64,000 nucleotides of DNA from Sequoia sempervirens (Eukaryota; Streptophyta; Pinopsida; Cupressales; Cupressaceae). The notes beneath the pieces were generated by a model that did not search any database, was not told where the DNA came from, and saw only the letters and a program-made list of their open reading frames with translations. The stretch lies in assembly GCA_007258455.2 (NCBI GenBank), contig VDFB02047230.1, positions 155,911,413 through 155,975,412 on the forward strand, given 5' to 3'. The number at the start of each line of letters is the position of its first letter. The stretch's first letter is position 1. A program made the position numbers and the translations under genes. Positions 1 through 12,468 of the stretch are shown one piece after another.

Positions 1-14
1 TTTCAAATCCACAC

Positions 15-1739
15 TTGGTAAACTTTGGGATAGATATGTTTGTGAATCATAAAAATATTGTTCAAAGTCCAACCAATATGTTAATGACTCCATGTATTGA
101 TCCAAGTCAAGGTAACACCATGCAAAATCAAAGTTACCTAAATCAAGGCAATGTGATTCCCAACCATAAAAATGTTCTATTTCAACCTATAATGCCAAAT
201 CTAAACATCATCCCAAATCAAAACATTTTCCAAAATCAAAATTTCCATGATCCCATACAAAAACCACAAGTATACATTCCAAATCTACTTGAACAAGAAC
301 CAAATCAACTATATCAAGGGTGTCAAGATCAAAATAAAGATCAAATATTGTGAGATAAAATTGCTACACTTACCAAAATAGTTGATTCATTGCACCAAAA
401 AACATCTCCACCCCAAAATCAATACACTCTTTCATTGGTTAAACCATGTGATCAAAGCATTGAGTTGTGTACACAACCACATCAAGAACAATATCTCGGA
501 TATCAAGAGGTTGGATATCAAGATCAACAACATCAACAAGAAACCCAATCACCACATCTCAAAGAACAATCACCACATCTCCAAAATCTATCACCACAAG
601 GTCAATTCAAAGTACAAATATTGCAAGGTAACAAACAAAAATACACACCACTTGGGGAACCAATCAAATCAGTCATGCAACAGTTAGTACAATCAAATCT
701 CATCAAAATCCCCATTTATGACAATTATAAAGAGCCTCAAGTTAAACCACCATGGTATAACAAGAAGCACCTTTGTGATTTTCATAAAATAAAGGGACAC
801 ACAACATCAAATTGTATTTGACTCAAAAACATCATCCAAGACTTTATTGACCACAAAATAATAACTATTGAGGACAATGATGAAGATTCAACCACTAGTG
901 ATAACATTGACAATATCTCCACCACAATTGTTGAAAACAATGATCAAGATCTATCCATCAATGAGCACCTTGAAGATATTTCTACCTCATCTGATGATCA
1001 ACTCAACATACATCAAGAGTCACTTTTTAGTCATGATCAAAACCCCTCAAAAATATTTGACAATGATCTATTTCAAGGAGCATTAGAATTATTTGATCCT
1101 ATTGAAATAGTCCACGATCCATCAACCAATGATCATTTTGAAAATGTCTCTACATCACCTAATGAGATAGAATACATATCTCAAGAATTTATTCCAAAAC
1201 ATGATCAATATCTTTCATCAAAGTCTAGCAATAGTCCTTTTCAAGATATATTGACATCCTTTGACCTCATGGTTACAGATATTGAAGGAATATCCAACTC
1301 CATACTTGATCCAGATCCACTCAAATCTCAAGAGGATATTAAGCCACTCCCCATTCCTAATGAAGATATCAGAGAACCCTTTATAAGAAATCCATCCTTT
1401 GAAACTGACCCATGTCAAGAACTTGATCCAAAGCATGTCAAAAGAAATTCCAAAATTAATCAAGATCAAGAATTTCTATCTCCAAGATACTACAATGATC
1501 TAATGGACACTCTCCTATCTATACAAGATGTCACAAATGATGATCATATCCATATAGCACATATTCCTCCATCTACCCATGAGATGCTTACTCCTAATGG
1601 ACATGTAGATGATCTTTATTCAAAAAAAGAGTCTCATACTCTTGATATCATTACCAAGGAACAAGAGTCTCCTACTCTTAACATTTATACACATGATCAA
1701 GATATAGAAAAATCTAGAGACATCAGAAATGGGTCATGA
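15..1739 (+). pseudogene. gag: gag-like ORF of element A (zinc knuckle plus acidic tail)
   Basis: One reading frame runs through the whole interval, broken only by TGA at 351-353 and 819-821. The first part is rich in Asn, Gln and Pro. A C-x2-H-x4-H-x4-C knuckle (CDFHKIKGHTTSNC) lies near 775-815 and is preceded by VKPPWY, as in element B at about 35120-35200. After the knuckle come about 300 residues rich in Asp, Ser, Ile and His. B has a different sequence there, and I recognise no family. The second TGA falls where B has Arg. The capsid domain should lie upstream of the window. In related elements Gag coats the RNA in cytoplasmic particles; the role of the acidic tail is unknown. Confidence 0.7.
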
Positions 1740-2038
1740 AGAAGGATTCTATAGAAGTTGTGAATCAAAAATGTCCTATGAAGGCATATCAAAAATGAAT
1801 CATCAAAACCTCTTGAAGAAGCATTAAAATTTGATATTTCAAAAGATCAAGCCAAAGATATGAATTAGGAAGTTATCACACTTATGGAGGATCCTATCAC
1901 TTATAAGCTTGGATCACTTACCTTTTTTAGGGTAAGCTATCTTATCAATGAAAAAGATATCACCTTTGAAGATCCACAACAGAGCAGAGAAGGATTAGCA
2001 CCTTATTTCCAAGTAAATCATATCCTATTGCAAACAAA

Positions 2039-4003
2039 ATGTTTCAACAGATGAATTATCAAGGCAAAGGAATAGGCCTATGTGAACTGGGTATCCTAGA
2101 ACCAATAAAAATTATTGGCAATCCTAAGCATCAAGGTCTTGGTTATTCAACAATTAAGGGATCTAAACATATCAATGATACCTCTATAATACTGGGGGAA
2201 ACTTCATCTCAAGAAAATGTCAACATAAGAAGCGCGAAGAATCCTTATGGTGAAACCAATTCCAATACTACAACCAGCTATTGGAAACAAGAAACACTAA
2301 GAGGGGGGGTGAATCAGTGTTCTACAAAAATTAACCCTTTTATTCCGATCTTTAGTCCACTTGATACATTTAAACAAAATCAATATGCAGAAACAAAAAG
2401 CAAGAAACCACACAACCATAACACAAATTTTTATGTGGAAACCCTGTTAGGGGAAAAACCACGGTGGATGGCCAATCCATAACAAGTTTTGAGTATACCC
2501 AAAATAAATATTACAAAATAGGAATGCACTTGCATTTAGGCTCACTACTCAAAAGATGGGCTCGCTTCCCTTATAATAGTTTGGAATAGATCCAAAAGAG
2601 AATGAAATGATTAGATAGCATCTACTAAAGCTTGATTACAGTTCTGGTTAAGCTCAGATGACAATCCTTTGTCATGTTGACTGATATTGAACTTCTGCTT
2701 TGTTCTACTCAAGTTCACACACAAAATCTTTATGTGCAAGTGAAATTGTGCATGATATCGCTCAAAAACTCCTTAGACATTCACAACATGCATACACACA
2801 CCTTATTTCTTACACAAAATGATATATCTGATTAGCTAAGTATATATGTGACTAAGGATTTAATCGCCACAGGTCAGCTCAACAAAACTTAATAATATTT
2901 CCAACTTGTCAACCCAAATCATGAACAATTTTGATGGGCATCCAAACAAGTCAGCTAGAGTATAACTAAGACCAATAATTAAACATTTGAACATAAAAAA
3001 AAAAACTTAAATAAATTCACTTTATACATCCACAATGTGCCACTTACACTGAGTCGGCTCTACCAAACAAATAGACAAAAAATATCCTACTGGACATTCA
3101 AACTTGTATAGCAAAAAATGCAGCACAAAAAAATCAATGATAAGATAATCCACATGCTCAACAAGAAATTTCAGTGATCCAAAACACAAAACAATGATCC
3201 GGTGAAGTTATTTGACCGAATACCCTGTTCCTCAAGTATTCTATTGGTAATATACAAAATTTAACTTTATCTATCAATATGATTGGATACAGATTTGTGG
3301 ACCAAGGGGATGACTTCAGTTGCCATCAATGACAACACTAGAAGTCACAAACCATTTCTCAAAACCTTATGCTAACACTAGCCACGTCATGAATCTTCAT
3401 CCACCCATCACCCCATCCACGAATTGGGACCAACATCAAAAGAAAGATTTGAATCAAAGCACAAAGAACGTTATCAAAGAAAAAGAAGTTGAGAAGCATC
3501 ATGGAAAAATTAAATACACATGGATACCAAAAAATACAAAGAAAGATTATCCCTATCAAGCTCCATTAGTCAAAGAAACTATGGGGAAAAATAAAAAAGG
3601 GAAATGTATCCATCGAAGACATCCACAAAAGAAAAAGTAGGCTTCTAAAGCAATGTACAAAGTATATCAAGTAGTTGGTCTTAATTCTATGCACACTTCT
3701 GTATCCACCCATCATTGCTCATCTTCCCAAGTTTGGAGAGTAAGAGGTTCCAAACTGTCAACTAATCCATCTTTTATTCCTAAACACACTCCACCATCCA
3801 CACCTCCATGTATGATATCCAATTCTCTCATTGACCATGTATTGGTAGCAACCCTTCATCATAAGGATTCAAAAGGCATTCTATTGCGATGTATGCACAA
3901 AGACAAAGTTAACTCTGGTATCAATATAGCAAATCACGAATCTCAAAATTTACATTCAAGTACATGTATCTTGGAAAAGAAAATTCTTCAAGTAGGATAT
4001 TGA
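2039..4003 (+). pseudogene. G-patch and integrase-relic ORF of element A, split by an LTR fragment
   Basis: The frame opens with a G-patch-like segment (GKGIG, then GILEPI, then GLGY) at about 2060-2160, the counterpart of B's segment at 36527-36660. The LTR fragment at 2282-3337 interrupts it, and the same frame resumes at 3338. That stretch is rich in Lys, His and Pro and has one TAG at 3638-3640. Its end (GILLRCM, then KKILQVGY, then after the stop W..M..EA) lines up by eye with the H2C2 zinc-binding start of B's integrase near 49795-49950. This suggests that protease, RT and RNase H were deleted between the G-patch and integrase. The relic match is short and my alignment is visual only. 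Confidence 0.55.
2282..3337 (-). mobile_element. Copia-type LTR fragment (possible solo LTR)
   Basis: On the minus strand the segment opens TGTTGTCATTGATGGCAAC and closes with a C-rich run (CACCCCCCCTCTTAGTG). Both look like the ends of plant Ty1/copia LTRs, and the C-rich end resembles the copia LTR edge at 26106-26145. It also has the motif AAACCACGGTGG, as in the LTR at 26311. The interval keeps element A's frame because its length, 1056 bases, is a multiple of three. I found no clean 5-bp duplication, so the left edge is approximate. Confidence 0.5.
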
Positions 4004-5825
4004 TGGAACATTATGATAGAAGCATCTATATCGACACCACTAGGTGGTTCAACATGAGCTTAAAATCTTTCAAAAAACCAAAAAAATAAAAAAAATCATG
4101 AAAATAGTAAAGATAAAAATTGTCCTCTAGTGAAAACCACTACGATGGTGCTTTGAATAGGTACCATGATTAAAACCTAGAAAACAGGCATCATGTGTAG
4201 AATCAACCATCTAAATGTGCTAGTTCAGGTGAAGGCATCTCATCCCATCCATAATAAATCCAATATTCCATCCATCTTATCCATAGTAAATCATTTCATC
4301 CATGAACCATTTATTCAGTCCATCTACATCCATCTTCCAAATTATCTTGATCTTGAAAAAAAAATTGTACACTTTACACTTACTTATGGTAAACATCTAT
4401 CCAAGCATCCACCCATGGCATTCCATACATTGCTAGACACTAGGAGACATATATTTACATCTTGCTTTGAGAATAAATCTTGATCTATATCCTTTAACTT
4501 ATGTGGTGATCTGAACATTGGAAAACATAAAATCAAATTGGCCAAGCATTTGTGAGCCAAAATGCAAATCACTAGCCCATGGCATATTTTGACGAGAAGA
4601 TGTTCCTTATCAAGCTTTATCTTTCATTGAACATCAATCCAAAAAATCAATATCAGTCATATCTAATTTGCACGTCAATGTCACATCAAATCATTCAAAC
4701 AATTATTTTTCCAAATCAAGCTTCAAAATATTGATCAATCAAATCCAATCAATCCATCATCATCTCAAGATATCCTTCCCATCCCTCATGTTGCTTGACA
4801 CTATCCTTGCATTTTTGTGTATCCTCAATGATGTTATCATCATTAATCCATCAATATGATCAATCAACCTTAGCTTGGTTTTCAACAAAATCCCAAAACA
4901 GAGCAGTGATATCATCACACATATCCATATCCAAATCATCAAAACCAAGAGAATCCAAAAACATCCAAATCATATCAAAATCCAAAAACACTCAAAAAGT
5001 CATAAAAATTTCAAAAACATGGTATATGAACTACATCGTCTCTGAGCTTAAACATAGAAAAGGCCATTATTGATGGCCCCCGAGACACAAAATCCAAAAA
5101 AAATCATAAAATCTCATAAAACACAAAAACATTGGAAATTTTGAAAATCAAAACATTTGTAAAACATCTTGGAAAACCCAAAACAGCCCAAAACATTGCA
5201 AAAATACCAAAAACATTAAAAAAACCCAAGAATTCATCCATCCATTTTGTGATCACCAGAAATAAACATCCACTCATAATAATTCATCGTCACCACCAAC
5301 CTTTGGTGAAACAATCGGAAACAAGTCTAGCAGGTTAAAAGTGAAAACTCAAATGTCAAAAAATCTTAAGCTTAGGTTAGTAGGTAAAAAAATTGGTCAA
5401 CTCTTTATATCAATAGCATATCATCCAATCAATCTCACAATCATCTGATAACATCATGTCCTAGGATGCATCCTTCCTACAATGGACATCAACATCAGAC
5501 ATCATCGTAGTTTGGTCTTGGCTAGAGGTATGAAGAACATTGGCTTGTTTGTGTACTTGATCTTTTCTTTTAATTTATCTTATTGTGCTCATCCCAATGA
5601 CCTGTTGGTGATGTCTAATAAAAATTATTTAGAGAGAAAGGAATGGGGCATTGATCATTATCTTTTGTTTATCGTGCTTGTTGGATATTCTTGTAATATA
5701 ACTTTGGTCATGCATGTTTTATTTGGTTGATAGGGAGGGTGTTTTGGGTATCTTGTTGACCACGGGGGAATGCTTTCCTTTCTATGTTTTGGTCTAAGAC
5801 ATTTAAAATATCTAAACTGCATTCT
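4004..5825 (+). other. 3' noncoding region of element A
   Basis: No coding signal is visible. The stretch is rich in CATCAA/AAAATCC-like runs. It is collinear with 50913-52440 of element B, including the shared block about 5455-5540 against 52080-52160 (TCTGATAACATCATGTCCTA). The match identifies it as the retrotransposon's own 3' untranslated region. Small open frames here are short and differ between the two copies. Confidence 0.7.
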
Positions 5826-6110
5826 AAATAGGATTTTGTAAAAAGAGAAGGAGGGCGATGGAGAATGTTGGTTTGTGCAGGCTATGGCCTGCATGAGGGG
5901 CCTTTCATTCTTACATGTGCCCGATCTTGGGCTTATTTGCTTCCTGCTTTCGAGTTGGGTGTGGGGTTGGGCTTTATCAGGTGCTTGGGTTGTGGTTTGT
6001 GGCTACCGGACAGGGTTGGGGCTGACTTTTTGTCTTGCAGTGTTTGCAGTTTCAACTTTTCCTTTGTTGGTTTTCTTCTTCTTTGGTTTTCGTAGAGTGT
6101 GCTTTCACCT

Positions 6111-7547
6111 ATGGTTATGGCTCCAAACAAGACTTCTGGGGAAAAATCCCCTTTTAACTTTTGTGCTGCTATTGGGCTTTCTTCCCCAAACCAAAAGACA
6201 AGAATGTTTGATAATAGTTTATTTTCCAATGATGCTGGAGATGGAGGTTTTGTGCCTACAGGAGGATCTTGAATTTCGAAGGTGAACGGTTGCCTGGAAC
6301 GCTCTAAGGAGAGGCTCGTTTTGGTGATTCAGCCAGAATCCATTGCTAAGGACATTGAATATTTTGCAAAACATGTCTTGCTTTGAAAATTCATGGGAAT
6401 GAAGGTTGCACTTCAATTTTTGGAGTCATGGTCGCAACAGACTTGGTCTCCTAAGGGGGAAATGGACATTATGTTGTTGGATAACAACTACTTCATGGTG
6501 GTTTTCAATTGCATGGCAGATCGGAACAAATTTTTTGAGGGTGGACCTTACTTCCACAATCAGGTTGGTCTTTTTATGAAACCTTGGCATGCGGGTTTTA
6601 ATCCTTCAAAGGAACTACCAAATCGTGTTCCTATTTGGGTGCATCTCCCTAGATTTCTTGTTGAGTACTGGCATAATGGTATCCTGCACAATGTGGTTGC
6701 GCTATTGGGTAAACCTGTGGGTGCCTCTCAACAAACAAGGGAAAGAAAGGTAATGACTTTTGCTTGCATTTGTGTTGAATTAGATTTAAGTAACCCTCTT
6801 CTTGATTCCTTAGAAATTCGGGCGGGTTCATATTCTTGGGTTCAACAATTAGACTATGAAACACTGTCATTCTGTTGTCATCTCTGCCATGAATATGGAC
6901 ATCTTCAGAGAAGATGCCCAAGATCTAAGCCATCTGAGACTCAGTCATCTCAACCCCCTGGTAACCCTCTAAGGGGTGACAAAGGAAAAGTGCCTATGTC
7001 TAGTGAGGTTGCAGATGTTGAGGGTTTTATTCCAGCTAAAGCTCACAATAAGAATCCAGGTCAGAAGAGAACATTTAAGGAAAGACAGGAGGGATATACC
7101 TTTAACCGGTTTGAGGTTTTGGATGATCTCAGTCTATAGGAGGTGAACCCTAGTATGTTTGGAATAGACCAGAGGGTTATGGAGGAGGTTCAGGAAGACA
7201 TTGCCACAAAGGACATCCAAATGCCACAGATAGAGGGGGCCTTGCAAATGAACTCAATTCAAAGTTTGGGGACATCTAGGGAACCCGAGTCTATGGTTAT
7301 TGTTCCATTGATGGTGGGAGAAACAACTAGTCCTCCTCTGAAAATTGTTCTTGATCTAGCAAAAGGAAGCAAGGCTTCTCCTGCATTGGGTATTCTTCAG
7401 AAAGATTTGAAGAAAGGGACTATTGAGAATCCTTCCAAGATTGGAAGAAAGAAATATTTTGAGAAAATCAAGCTGATGGGGGAGACTTTAGTGGAGTTAG
7501 GTTCTATCAAAACTCTTGACTCCCATTTTTCTAATCCTCCAAAATGA
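6111..7547 (+). pseudogene. LINE ORF1 protein with CCHC zinc knuckle
   Basis: A single frame begins with two ATGs (6111, 6117) and ends at TGA 7545-7547. It is interrupted by stops near 6271, at 6382-6384 and at TAG 7137-7139. The region about 6390-6860 resembles the DUF4283-type domain of plant LINE ORF1 (FFEGGPYFHNQ, then IWVHLPRF). A C-x2-C-x4-H-x4-C knuckle (CHLCHEYGHLQRRC) lies at about 6876-6917. A Lys-rich tail follows. In L1-type LINEs ORF1 binds element RNA in the ribonucleoprotein. The stop overlaps the ORF2 start as ATGA, which suggests coupled reinitiation for ORF2. I chose 6111 because the frame is continuous from there with the conserved part. Confidence 0.8.
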
Positions 7548-10500
7548 TCATTCTCTCTTGGAATGTATGGGGCTTGAATAGTGGCCCTAGACAAAAATCT
7601 GCTCATGACTTGGTGCAAATTCACTCTCCTAATTTTCTTTTTTTATAGGAGACAAAGTTATTTGTTGAAAGCATGACTAGTCTATCATCTAAGTTGTGGA
7701 GTAGAGGTGATTTCTAGTGTATTGGTGCTCATGGTACTGCTGGGGGTGTGGCCTGCCTCTAGAATCCTTTGAGGATTCGCCCTCTCTAGTGGATGTCTTC
7801 TAAATCCTCTGTCTTTGATCGCTGCAAGCATTGAGACTGGGGAAACTAACCTCCTCTCCAACATTTATGCTCCCACTGACTTTCTAGGTAAGAAATATTT
7901 ATGGTCCCATTTAAGGTTAATCCGAAGTATGGTGCCTTATCATCCTTGGATTATGGAAGGATATTTCAACGCCATTATTGAGTTGGCTGAGAAATAGAGT
8001 GGTATAGCAAGATTGGAACCTTTTGCCTTTTTGTTTCGTGATAACATATCAGTTTTGAACTTGGTGGATATCAAGCCTAAAAATGGACAGTTTACCTGGA
8101 ACAACCAGAGAATTGGGGAGAAGTGCATTGCAGAATGACTTGATCACTTTCTAGTTTCTTGTTTTTGGGTTGGTGGTGGTTGGTCTACTTGTTCAGAGAT
8201 TCTAGATTGGCAGGGTTCAGATCATTGGCCTATTAAGTTAGTGGTGTCCTCTGCTCGGGTGGCCCAATCTCCTTCTTTCAAGTTCCAACTTATGTGGTTG
8301 CGTGATCCCTCTTTATAGGACTATGTTGCTCACTGGTGGAGGATTGGTAGACTCGCCTATGGAATAGCTATGTATACTTTTTCCAAGCTATTGCAATATG
8401 TTAAATATCAACTTAAGTATTGGAATTGCCATTGTTTTGGGAACATTTTTCATGACAAATTGCTTGCTCAATCTAAGTTAGATAATATAACCAGGGAAAT
8501 TAGGGGGAATGGTTTGTCAGAAGCCTTGCTTCAAGAAGAGGCTATGGCCTTAAAAATCCTGGAAGAATGTGAAATGCGTGAAGAAATTTACTAGAAATAG
8601 AAAGCTCATGTGGAGTGGCTTCAAGAGGGGGATAAAAACACAGCCTTCTTCAATTTGGTGAAGGAGAGGAGGAATGGTAATTCTATTCCAATGCTTGTGA
8701 ATGATAGGGGAGAACATATTTCCTCCTTACATGAGATATCTAAAGAGGCAATGCAGTATTTTACTTCTCTTTTTAGGGAAGACACTCAAGATGGTTCTGT
8801 TGAGGAAGCTCAGGTTCTTTCTTGCATCCCCCAACTTGTTACTAAAGAAATGAATGATAATCTTATGTGTTATGTTTCTCTGGAGGAGTTGGAGGAGATT
8901 TTTTTCCATATGAAGAAAGGGAAAGCTCCAGGTCCTGACGGGTTTCCAATTGAATTCTTTCAAGAATTTTGGGATATTATTAAGGTTGATTTATTAGAGG
9001 TGGTCTAGGAATCTCAGAGGAATAAATAAATGCTTCGGGCACTAAACTCCACTTTTCTTGCCCTCATCCCAAAACATGATGGAGCAGATCGGTTAAGCCA
9101 ATTTCATCCCATTGCCCTTTGTAATGTGATTTACAAGATTATCTCTAAGGTGATTGTTGAAAGGTTGAAGAAATGGCTTAAATGTCTAATCTCTGAGGAG
9201 CAAGGTGGCTTTGTGGCTGACCGGAAAATTCTGGATGGAGTTGTTATTGCTACGGAGACTATCCACTCTATGGCTACGTTAAAAGCTAAGGAAATGTTTA
9301 TCAAGCTTGATATGGCTAAGGCTTATGATAGAGTCTGGTGGTCCTTTCTTCAGAATATTCTTGGGGCCTTTGGATTTGCTGAGGACTGGATTCAGTGGGT
9401 TATGAGTTGTGTAACTTCTACCTCCTTCTCTGTTTTAATCAATAGGGAGCACACTGAGCTTTTTGGAGCTTCTCGTGGTCTTTGGCAAGGAGACCCTCTT
9501 TCCCCTTATCTCTTTCTTCTTTTTGCTGAAGGGTTGGGGAGATTGTTGAAAAGTAATATTGAGTCGACGGTTATCCAGGGGTGGAGGTGGGGCAATGAGT
9601 TGCCTCCCCAGTCACACCTACAATTTGTGGATGATACTGCCCTAATGGGTATGGCTACTATCAGGGAGGCTACTAATCTACGTAAGGCTTTGGATGTTTA
9701 TCTCACTACTTCTGGTCAATTAATTAATGAAGATAAGTCCTCCATCTTCTTTTTAATACACCTGGACCTATTCAACAGAGAATTGCTCTTATTATGAGGT
9801 TTCAGATAGGCTCTCTTCCTTTGACTTATCTAGGTATTCCAATCTCTTCTGGTAAGCTCCCTAGAGATTCTTGGTAGTATATTCTAGACAAATTTTGAGT
9901 GAAGGTTAATCATTGGACTCATAGATGGCTTTCCTTTGCTGGGCATGTTTAGTTGCTTAAATATGTGGTTCAGGCTCTTCCCTTGTATAGATGTATGCTT
10001 CAGGTGGCTCCGATGGGCTTTGTTAAGGAATTGGATTCCTTGGCAAGGCAATTTTTATGGGCCGAAAACTTGTCTTCTTCTAAATGGAGCTTGGTCAGAT
10101 GGGATATTGTGTTCTCCCCTAAACAGTTGGGTGGTCTGGGTTTGAGGCATTCGACTTTATCTGGGATGGCATTGGCTGTAAAACTTTATTGGAGATGGTG
10201 TGTGGAGCAAGATCAGCTATGGGCTAAAATTATACTTCTTAAGTATCTTCCTGGGATCCCAAAGGAGGAGGTTCCCCGTTATCCTCTGGTGGGAAGTGGA
10301 TTATTGGTTTGGGGGACTCTCAAGAAAGGGGCTACTTTGATTGAGGGAATATTTTGGATATGTAAGAAGGGAACTGATGCTCTCTTTTGGTCTGACTCTT
10401 GGGATGGTTTTCCTCCCATTATCTCTCAGTTTCCTAATTTATTGGCTCTCTGTCAGTGCTTCTTGGAGGTTGGTTGGTCAAGGGTGAGTGATTTTAAATC

Positions 10501-11832
10501 TTTTCACCCTTGTGGTAAGCTGGAGGTTGCTAGCTGGAAGTCCCCGTGTGAGTGGCCGATGGTTGGTTTGGAGGAAGATTGTGCTAAGCTTCATACTATT
10601 TTATCAGTTAGACACTGTAGTTCCCTCAAGGACAAGGATGTTCTTGCTTGGCGCCCTAATCCTAAAGGCATTTTTTCTGTGGCTAATGGATATCAGGAAT
10701 TGATGGCTCACAGATTGAATGGAGAAGAGGTCCATTGGTGGAAGTATGTGTGGAATAAGTTCTCTTGGCCAAAATGTAATTGCTTTGTGTGGACTTTGGC
10801 CTCGAATAGGTGTTTGACTTGGGACAATATTCAGAAGCATGGATTTCATGGACCTTATGTGTTTTGTGTGGTGCTACTGAGGAGGACTCTTCACATTTGT
10901 TCTTCAGATGTTCTTTCTCCTTGCAACTCTGGCACCTTTGGTGGGGTGTTTGGAAACACCCTTGTGTTCATGCTTCATCCTTGGTGGAATTCTAGAGAAG
11001 TCTAGGTAAGCCACCTACTTTTACTCCTTTCTTCAGATTGTTTGGTGCATTGGACCTACCTTTATTCTCTGGCAGATTTGGCTAGAGCGAAATCGTAGGA
11101 TTTTTTGTGGGGAAAGGTTAGGAATCCAACAAGTTTGGCATAGAATTTTAGGAATGATCCAGGAGACTGTGGAAGCTAAATGTGAAGTGATGTTCTCACT
11201 TGATAGAGGGGATGCTGAAATTATTGACATAATGGGTTTTCAAGGTTTGTCTCCTACCTCTGCTTGTCAGAAGGGGTAGATGTGCGAAAAAGAAAGTTCA
11301 AAGGATGGGTAGATGGATGCCTCCTCCTGAGGATATCTTGAAGATTAACACAGATGGCTCTTCCCAAGGTAATCCTGGACAAGTTGGGACTAGCGGCGTG
11401 GGTAGAGATTGTTTAGGTGAAGTTGTGTTCTTCTTTTCTATTTATAAAGGTTGGTAGGCTAATAATTTTATGGAGGGATTGGCGATTGTCTATGCTCTAG
11501 AGCGTGCCTATGCTCTAGGTTGGCGTAAGGTTATTTGTGAATCTGACTCTCAGGTTATTGTGAATTTGTTGATTGAACGTAAGGTGAAGGATGTTAATTG
11601 GCAGCTGGCTCTAGTTGTTCAACAGATTTTGCAAATTAGTTCTACGATGGATATGGTGTCCTTTGTCCACATTCCACGTGAGTGGAATAGGGCTGCTGAT
11701 TGTTTCGCGAAGTGAGCTTCAGATCATGTTGATGTTTGGCGGGTTGAGGAATGGAGACATCTTCCCTAGGATTATTGTTTAGATCTGAGGAGTATCTTGA
11801 CCGAGGATATGGATGGTTGTGGAGTTGGTTGA
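7544..11832 (+). pseudogene. LINE ORF2: endonuclease, reverse transcriptase, RNase H (broken)
   Basis: ORF2 starts ATG 7544 (MIILSWNVWGLNS), overlapping the ORF1 stop. The apurinic-type endonuclease spans about 7544-8290 and ends in GSDH near 8215; where the second LINE has GDFN, this copy reads GYFN near 7960, so a catalytic Asp is lost. Reverse transcriptase covers about 8900-9800, with GKAPGPDGF, LDMAKAYDRV, GDPLSPYLF and the active site FVDD. A zinc-binding RVT domain (CGATEEDSSHLFFRC) lies at about 10868-10913, and an RNase H domain at about 11330-11715. Stops and frame shifts are frequent. The enzyme would nick target DNA and copy element RNA in the nucleus; this copy cannot. Confidence 0.85.
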
Positions 11833-11963
11833 CCGGTGCTCTTGCTCTTCTATTGTTCTTATGCTTTTCTCTCATAGTTATTGTTATGAGATTTGCTTGT
11901 AATATTTTTCTGAGTTTCAATAAAGTTTTTACCCCTTTTTATCAAAATAAATAGGATTTTGTA

Positions 11964-12468
11964 TGCCAGTGTGAATAAGAATACTCCTATCTGATTGTCA
12001 AGTCAAATTTTATTGCACAGGTACAACACCATCTTGGTTCTTTATACCTTGATGCACCTTATCTATGTGTGTTATCAAACATAAGGTAAGTAATCCCTTT
12101 TAAAATCCCCAATCTCTAATAAGTGAAACATCATCATCATTCATCATCATATCTAATAAAGTTGCAATGACTCATAGACTTGTTGGACTTTTTCATCTTC
12201 TTGGAATCAAGAGTTGATCCCTCTCATTCTTCTATCCTCTTTCACGCTAACATGGTATTGTGACATCAAGGTGTCCATATTGAACCTCTTTGTCATGAGA
12301 TCAACCCTCAATTTGAACTTTTCGCTCGATCTCTTGAGGGGGCAGTGTACCAGTATACTTCTTTCCACTAGGGCATCTGAAAAAATTAGAAAATTTTTGA
12401 ACTTTGATCTTAGCAAGGTTATTCTTTGAGCCAATGCAGTAGGTACACTGCTTCAAAGAGGGGAAAAA
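11964..12468 (+). other. End of element A internal region and polypurine tract
   Basis: This continues element A after the LINE. 11964-12230 matches B at 52445-52704, then 12230-12468 matches B at about 56140-56344. B's extra 3.4 kb, which holds the antisense gene, is therefore missing here. The purine run AAAGAGGGGAAAAA at 12455-12468 sits directly before the LTR and is the plus-strand priming tract; B has AAAGAGGGGCAAAA in the same place. Confidence 0.75.

Larger units (their letters stand above)
5841..11948 (+). mobile_element. L1-type LINE, nearly full length, flanked by a 15-bp duplication
   Basis: A 6108-bp non-LTR retrotransposon is flanked by an identical 15-bp duplication (AAATAGGATTTTGTA) at 5826-5840 and 11949-11963. 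It holds ORF1 then ORF2 and ends in a short A-rich tail (TATCAAAATAA) after an AATAAA at about 11921. The surrounding sequence of element A joins exactly when the insertion and one duplication are removed, matching B near 52440. The perfect duplication points to a fairly recent insertion, yet both ORFs have many stops, most in CAG/CTGG contexts. It is related to the minus-strand LINE at 18161-24330. Confidence 0.9.

Noticed and set aside
5865..6285. Hydrophobic frames at the LINE's 5' end
   Set aside because: They lie in the 5' untranslated region and start of ORF1; the ORF1 frame from 6111 explains the region.
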